Shown here: positions 7,783 through 10,942 of the stretch, piece after piece
Numbering within the stretch: position 1 is the stretch's first letter
How the letters are laid out: the number at the start of each line of letters is the position of its first letter
NCBI GenBank assembly: GCA_002422995.1
Contig: DIUK01000123.1
Location: 4,479-15,420, forward strand
Source: Rhodocyclaceae bacterium UBA6160
GTDB taxonomy: Bacteria > Pseudomonadota > Gammaproteobacteria > Burkholderiales > Rhodocyclaceae
Length of the DNA: 10,942 nt
Reading direction: 5' to 3'
Program-made: the position numbers and the translations under genes
Notes under the pieces: model-generated
Database searches by the model: none
Told to the model about the DNA's origin: nothing
What the model saw: the letters and a program-made list of their open reading frames with translations, nothing else

Positions 7783-7800
7783 GATCAAATGATCTAGAAT
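7783..7800 (+). promoter_or_regulatory. Possible cioAB promoter/operator: GATCA-aa-TGATC palindrome abutting TAGAAT
   Basis: The 172-bp gap before cioA holds a 12-bp inverted repeat, GATCA at 7783-7787 and TGATC at 7790-7794, directly followed by TAGAAT (7795-7800), a fair -10 box. Transcription from it would start near 7807, about 40 nt before the cioA ATG. No good -35 hexamer is found 16-18 nt upstream, which would suit a promoter that needs an activator. The palindrome occupies the spacer where a regulator could bind. There is no FNR/Anr-type TTGAT-N4-ATCAA site here, and no convincing terminator for the upstream OsmC gene. The assignment is by eye. Confidence 0.3.
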
Positions 7801-7846
7801 CAGCGACAGACCAGTATTTACAGCCAATTAAAGAAAGCCCTTTGTC

Positions 7847-9208
7847 ATGGATGCAGTAGACCCAATCGTTTTGGCACGCATTCAATTTGCGGCCAACATC
7901 ACTTTTCACATTCTTTTCCCGACGATCAGCATTGGCTTGGGCTGGTTTTTACTATTCTTCAAGATGCGCTTTGTTGCGACTAAAAACGCTTTCTGGATGG
8001 ACGCCTACCAGTTTTGGATCAAGATATTTGCGCTGACTTTTGCGTTGGGTGTCGTAAGCGGAATCACCATGAGCTTTCAGTTTGGCACCAACTGGCCAGG
8101 CTTTATGAACACAGTAGGCAACATTGCAGGTCCGCTTTTGGCTTATGAAGTGCTCACTGCATTTTTTCTGGAAGCCACCATGCTGGGCATCATGCTGTTT
8201 GGGCGCGGACGTGTGAGCGAAAGAGTGCATACACTGGCCACCTTTCTGGTCGCGGCGGGTACCACGGCTTCTGCCTTCTGGATTCTGGCACTCAACTCCT
8301 GGATGCATACACCCGCCGGTTTTGAGATGATCGACGGGAAAGCCCATGTCACAAACTGGCTGGCAGTAATTTTCAACCCATCATTCCCTTACCGCATAAC
8401 ACATATGCTACTGGCTTCAGGTTTAACCGTTGCCTTTTTACTGGCTGGCATTAGCGCTTACCGCTGGCTGAAAAAAGACCAATCTCAAGAGGTGATGACA
8501 ACGATCCGTGCTGCCTTGTTAGTCGCCGCAACGCTGATCCCCATACAAATTATCGTAGGCGATTTACACGGTCTGAACACCTTGAAACATCAGCCGGCAA
8601 AAATCGCAGCGATGGAAGGTATTTGGGAAACGCAGCAAGGTGCCCCTGCCGTACTAATCGCCCTGCCTGATGCCAAAACACAGTCAAATCAATTTGAAAT
8701 AGCCATCCCCAAGCTCGCGTCCTTTTATCTCACACATGACTGGCAAGGAGAGCTCAAGGGAATTAAGTCATTTCCTGATCAGCATCCGCCTGTTGCGCCT
8801 GTTTTCTTTGCCTTTCGGCTCATGGTAGGTGTTGGCCTACTCATGCTGGCTGTCAGCTGGCTTGCAGCCTGGCAAATTTATCGCAAAAAGAATCTCACCC
8901 ACGTAACGGCAAAAATGCTCCTCGCCATGACTTTTTCAGGCTGGTTAGCGCTGATTGCGGGCTGGTATGTCACCGAAATTGGCCGCCAGCCCTGGCTGGT
9001 ATACAACGTGCTCACCACAGCACAAGCAGCATCACAAGTGCCAGCCAGCCATATTGCCCTGACCTTGGGGCTTTACCTGTCGCTGTATGCAGTGTTATTG
9101 ATTGCCTATGTTTCCGTTATTTTCCATCTCGCCAAAAAAGCCACGCAAAAAAATCACCCTGCTGCACAAATACTGGAACAAACACTGCCGGAGGTGCGAC
9201 ATGTCTGA
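7847..9208 (+). CDS. cioA: Cytochrome bd quinol oxidase subunit I, CioA type
   Basis: This 453-residue inner-membrane subunit carries the haems and the quinol site of a cytochrome bd oxidase, which oxidises ubiquinol and reduces O2 to water without pumping protons. By comparison with E. coli CydA, His21 corresponds to the haem b595 ligand (E. coli His19), His186 and Met326 (in FRLMVG) to the two haem b558 ligands, Glu101 and Glu109 (YEVLTAFFLEA) to the acidic pair near haems b595/d, and Lys252 and Glu257 (KIAAME) to the quinol-site pair. GWYVTEIGRQPW at 372-383 is the conserved late motif. The GDLHGLNTLKHQPAK sequence and the short region between residues 257 and 320 mark it as the short Q-loop, cyanide-insensitive (CioA) type rather than the ~520-residue CydA type. 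All the expected ligands are present, so it should be functional. The Shine-Dalgarno sequence is weak (AAAGAAAG). It overlaps cioB by 8 bp. Confidence 0.95.
   Translation: MDAVDPIVLARIQFAANITFHILFPTISIGLGWFLLFFKMRFVATKNAFWMDAYQFWIKIFALTFALGVVSGITMSFQFGTNWPGFMNTVGNIAGPLLAYEVLTAFFLEATMLGIMLFGRGRVSERVHTLATFLVAAGTTASAFWILALNSWMHTPAGFEMIDGKAHVTNWLAVIFNPSFPYRITHMLLASGLTVAFLLAGISAYRWLKKDQSQEVMTTIRAALLVAATLIPIQIIVGDLHGLNTLKHQPAKIAAMEGIWETQQGAPAVLIALPDAKTQSNQFEIAIPKLASFYLTHDWQGELKGIKSFPDQHPPVAPVFFAFRLMVGVGLLMLAVSWLAAWQIYRKKNLTHVTAKMLLAMTFSGWLALIAGWYVTEIGRQPWLVYNVLTTAQAASQVPASHIALTLGLYLSLYAVLLIAYVSVIFHLAKKATQKNHPAAQILEQTLPEVRHV
9190..9196 (+). promoter_or_regulatory. Strong ribosome-binding site deciding the cioB start
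   Basis: GGAGGTG lies within the last codons of cioA, with GGAGG ending 6 nt before the ATG at 9201. It is the best Shine-Dalgarno match in the window. It rules against the longer in-frame start at 9102, which would prepend 33 basic residues read from inside cioA. Confidence 0.85.
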
Positions 9209-10235
9209 GTTTGGCATCGATTTACTCAGCCAGGCTGGCTGGCTACCGTTGGTATTTGCGCTGATCATGGCACTCGCCATCCTGGCGTATGTCATTCTGG
9301 ATGGCTACGATCTGGGCGTAGGTATCTTGCTCAGGCAGGCTGAGGACCTTAGCCAAAAAAACACCATGATTGCCAGCATCAGCCCTTTTTGGGATGCCAA
9401 TGAAACCTGGCTGGTATTGGGCATAGGCATCCTGCTGGTTGCCTTTCCATTCGCGCACGGGGTGATTCTGGGCGCTTTGTATCTGCCTGTGGCATTGATG
9501 CTCATCGCCTTAACCCTGCGCGGCGTAGCCTTTGATTTTCGGGTCAAGGCCAAAGCGCACCATCAACCGTTGTGGGATCAGGTTTTCTATGTTGGCTCTC
9601 TGCTCGCATCCTGGTCGCAAGGTTTCATGCTGGGCCAGTTCATTACGGGGTTTCGCGAAGCAACCAGCAGCTATTTGTTTAGCGCGCTCATTGGGTTTAG
9701 CCTGATCGCCGGCTATCGCTTGCTGGCTGCGGGCTGGCTGATTATGAAAACCGAGGGCGCGCTGCAACTGAAAGCTGTAACTTGGGCAAAAAACAGCCTC
9801 TGGCTCACGGCGGCTGGCGTGCTGGCCATTTCGCTGGCAACACCTTGGGTGAGCAGCCGAATTTTCGATAAATGGTTCAGCTTTCCGAATGTCCTGATGC
9901 TGCTGCCTATCCCTGTCATGACGCTGGTTTTGTTTGGTGTGATTGCGCGGAGCCTGGCGCGTCTGCCTGTCAGGTTTGCGCAAAACAATCAGTATGGCGC
10001 CTCTGTTCCTTTTGCCTGTACAGTCGGCATTTTTCTGCTGTCTTTTTATGGCCTGGCCTATAGTATTTTCCCCTGGCTGGTCATTGATCGCATGACTATC
10101 TGGCAGGCCGCCAGCGCACCTGAAGCGTTGCTAGTGATTTTCTATGGCGCAGCCATCGTGCTGCCCGTCATCATTGGCTACACGGTCTTTGCCTATCGCG
10201 TTTTTTGGGGCAAAGCCACCAAGCTCAGTTACTAG
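9201..10235 (+). CDS. cioB: Cytochrome bd quinol oxidase subunit II, CioB type
   Basis: The 344-residue partner of CioA, a multi-helix inner-membrane protein needed to assemble and stabilise the haem-bearing subunit. Characteristic blocks are VILDGYDLGVGIL at residues 31-43, SPFWDANETWLVLGIGILLVA at 61-81 (Asp65 aligns with the proton-path Asp58 of E. coli CydB, from memory), ALTLRGVAFDFR at 103-114 and GSLLASWSQGFMLGQFITG at 132-150. Length and motifs match CioB/CydB without truncation. The start at 9201 is set by the strong ribosome-binding site and gives an 8-bp overlap with cioA, the usual tight coupling for equal subunit synthesis. No CydX-like small subunit (about 30-40 residues, one helix) follows before the convergent gene, and no cydDC assembly transporter is in the window. 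The absence of cydX is common for cio-type operons. Confidence 0.95.
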   Translation: MSEFGIDLLSQAGWLPLVFALIMALAILAYVILDGYDLGVGILLRQAEDLSQKNTMIASISPFWDANETWLVLGIGILLVAFPFAHGVILGALYLPVALMLIALTLRGVAFDFRVKAKAHHQPLWDQVFYVGSLLASWSQGFMLGQFITGFREATSSYLFSALIGFSLIAGYRLLAAGWLIMKTEGALQLKAVTWAKNSLWLTAAGVLAISLATPWVSSRIFDKWFSFPNVLMLLPIPVMTLVLFGVIARSLARLPVRFAQNNQYGASVPFACTVGIFLLSFYGLAYSIFPWLVIDRMTIWQAASAPEALLVIFYGAAIVLPVIIGYTVFAYRVFWGKATKLSY

Positions 10236-10258
10236 CGCAAGCAGCTTGATTCAATTAG

Positions 10259-10324
10259 CCAAACTCAAGCCAAAATCAAACCAAACTCAAACCAGACTCA
10301 GGCCAAATTTAAATCAAATTCAGG
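10259..10324. repeat. Six imperfect 11-bp tandem repeats between and into convergent genes
   Basis: Six head-to-tail units of 11 bp begin at 10259, 10270, 10281, 10292, 10303 and 10314. The first is CCAAACTCAAG, the third CCAAACTCAAA, and the last TCAAATTCAGG. The consensus is CCAAACTCAAA on the plus strand. The first three are the most alike; later ones drift. The array fills most of the gap after cioB (stop at 10235), and its last 27 bases encode the C-terminal tail and stop of the cobD-like gene. By count the array has 19 C, 6 G, 31 A and 10 T on the plus strand; the first 33 bases contain 11 C and 1 G. No stem-loop with a T-run is present in the gap, so the array may act as a Rho-dependent terminator element, or it may be a neutral minisatellite. 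Confidence 0.85.
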
Positions 10325-10942
10325 CAAGCTACGTAACGCCGCTTCCAGCCGCGCCCAAGCCGCTTCAGTATCCGGCAAGCCAAAGCGCAACGCAGCTGGT
10401 TGGGTAAAGCGCCGCACCAGAATACCGCGCTGAGCAAAATGGTCGTAAAACCTTGCAGCCTGATCCGCACCTTTATCGCAAGGCACGTATTGAAACAAGA
10501 CTGTGCTCCCGCCAGGCGCTAAGCCATAGCGCCCCAATAACGCAGCCAGGCGTGTGCTGGCCTGGCGCAAATACGCACGCTGATTGATCTGCCACGCCGT
10601 ATCACCAAAGCCGACTTTTGCGACAAAGCGTGCAGGATTCCCCATCGACCAGGGACCAAGTTGCCGCGCGAGACGGGTAAGCATATCCGGCCGTGCGGCG
10701 CAAAAGCCAACGCGTGCCCCGGCCAAACCAAAAAATTTTCCCATCGAGCGCAGCACGATCAAATTCGGCGCATCCGGCGTTCCTGCCAGATGCACCAGCG
10801 TCTGCTCATCATCCACATCAGCAAAGGCTTCATCGATGATCAGCCAGCGTCGATCAATGCATAATCGTTCGCTTGCCGCCAGCAAGTCTTGCTGTGTAAA
10901 GCGCTTGCCATCAGGATTATTGGGATTGGCAAGCAAAATGAT
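10298..10942 (-). CDS. cobD: CobD-like L-threonine-O-3-phosphate decarboxylase (partial, N-terminus beyond right edge)
   Basis: The visible ~214 C-terminal residues belong to a fold-type I PLP enzyme of the histidinol-phosphate aminotransferase-like group, most like CobD (called CobC in pseudomonads). CobD makes (R)-1-amino-2-propanol O-2-phosphate for the nucleotide loop of cobalamin. The frame is open to the right edge and begins IILLANPNNPDG, the standard N-P-N-N-P block. It continues with WLIIDEAFADVDDE (Asp that contacts the PLP ring nitrogen), then LRSMGKFFGLAGARVGF, whose Lys (codon 10736-10738) is the Schiff-base residue. ALRFGLP near the end holds the usual carboxylate-binding Arg. 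The tail SLPEFDLNLA lies in the 11-bp repeat array. Histidinol-phosphate aminotransferase is the main alternative; the S-M-G-K-F-F-G-L-A-G block and lack of his genes favour CobD. An in-frame TTG at 10936 is internal, not the start. Confidence 0.85.
   Translation of the reverse strand: MILLANPNNPDGKRFTQQDLLAASERLCIDRRWLIIDEAFADVDDEQTLVHLAGTPDAPNLIVLRSMGKFFGLAGARVGFCAARPDMLTRLARQLGPWSMGNPARFVAKVGFGDTAWQINQRAYLRQASTRLAALLGRYGLAPGGSTVLFQYVPCDKGADQAARFYDHFAQRGILVRRFTQPAALRFGLPDTEAAWARLEAALRSLPEFDLNLA

Noticed and set aside
7755..7788. An FNR/Anr-type site upstream of cioA built from TTGAT and ATCAA.
   Set aside because: The half-sites at 7755 and 7784 are 24 bp apart rather than 4, so they do not form an FNR box.
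9102..9200. An in-frame N-terminal extension of cioB beginning with ATG at 9102.
   Set aside because: It lies wholly within cioA, encodes a basic stretch unlike any CydB/CioB N-terminus, and the strong GGAGG ribosome-binding site serves the ATG at 9201.
10221..10248. Hairpins around the cioB stop (AAGCT/AGCTT and CAAG-cag-CTTG) as an intrinsic terminator.
   Set aside because: The stems are 4-5 bp, one has a 17-nt loop, and no U-tract follows.
10144..10407. An 87-codon plus-strand open frame crossing the 11-bp repeats, giving a Lys/Asn/Gln-rich peptide.
   Set aside because: It overlaps cioB and cobD in other frames and has no ribosome-binding site. Its low-complexity composition comes from the repeat DNA.

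Overview
The window looks like ordinary chromosomal DNA of a Gram-negative proteobacterium of moderate GC content. A betaproteobacterium is my best guess, from the overall feel of the proteins, but I cannot place it to genus. Support for a Gram-negative host comes from a periplasmic cobalamin-binding protein with a signal peptide, an AsmA-like DUF748 envelope protein, a CioAB-type cytochrome bd oxidase and an AAHS-type aromatic acid transporter. Coding density is high. I see no rRNA, tRNA, CRISPR array, insertion sequence or phage gene.

Layout. Bases 1-1420 hold a minus-strand pair: an EamA/DMT-family permease followed, with an ATGA stop/start overlap, by the N-terminal part of a BtuF-like cobalamin-binding protein that runs off the left edge. 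A 157-bp divergent intergenic region carries a perfect 11-bp tandem duplication and a plausible promoter for the minus-strand pair. From 1593 a plus-strand run begins: a luciferase-like flavin monooxygenase, a 1072-residue DUF748 protein only 5 bp behind it, an AAHS-family MFS transporter 42 bp further on, and an OsmC-family protein overlapping the transporter by 4 bp. After a 172-bp gap with a small palindrome and a possible -10 box come cioA and cioB, overlapping by 8 bp. They encode the two main subunits of a cyanide-insensitive-type bd quinol oxidase. Finally, convergent on the minus strand, a cobD-like threonine-phosphate decarboxylase enters from the right edge. Its 3' end and the 62-bp convergent gap are occupied by six imperfect 11-bp tandem repeats.

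How the genes relate. Two functions bracket the window: cobalamin binding/uptake at the left and cobalamin nucleotide-loop synthesis at the right, both on the minus strand. The block between them (export, flavin oxidoreductase, envelope protein, aromatic acid uptake, OsmC-type peroxide defence, bd oxidase) has no obvious cobalamin role, so it may separate two formerly adjacent cobalamin genes. The bd oxidase and the OsmC protein both fit oxidative or respiratory stress, but nothing in the sequence proves that they act together.

I did not find a clearly new biological system. The most unusual signal is the 11-bp repeat array at 10259-10324. Read as the cioAB transcript it is C-rich, G-poor and has pyrimidine-C steps at regular 11-nt spacing, which suggests a Rho-utilisation-type terminator element between convergent genes.
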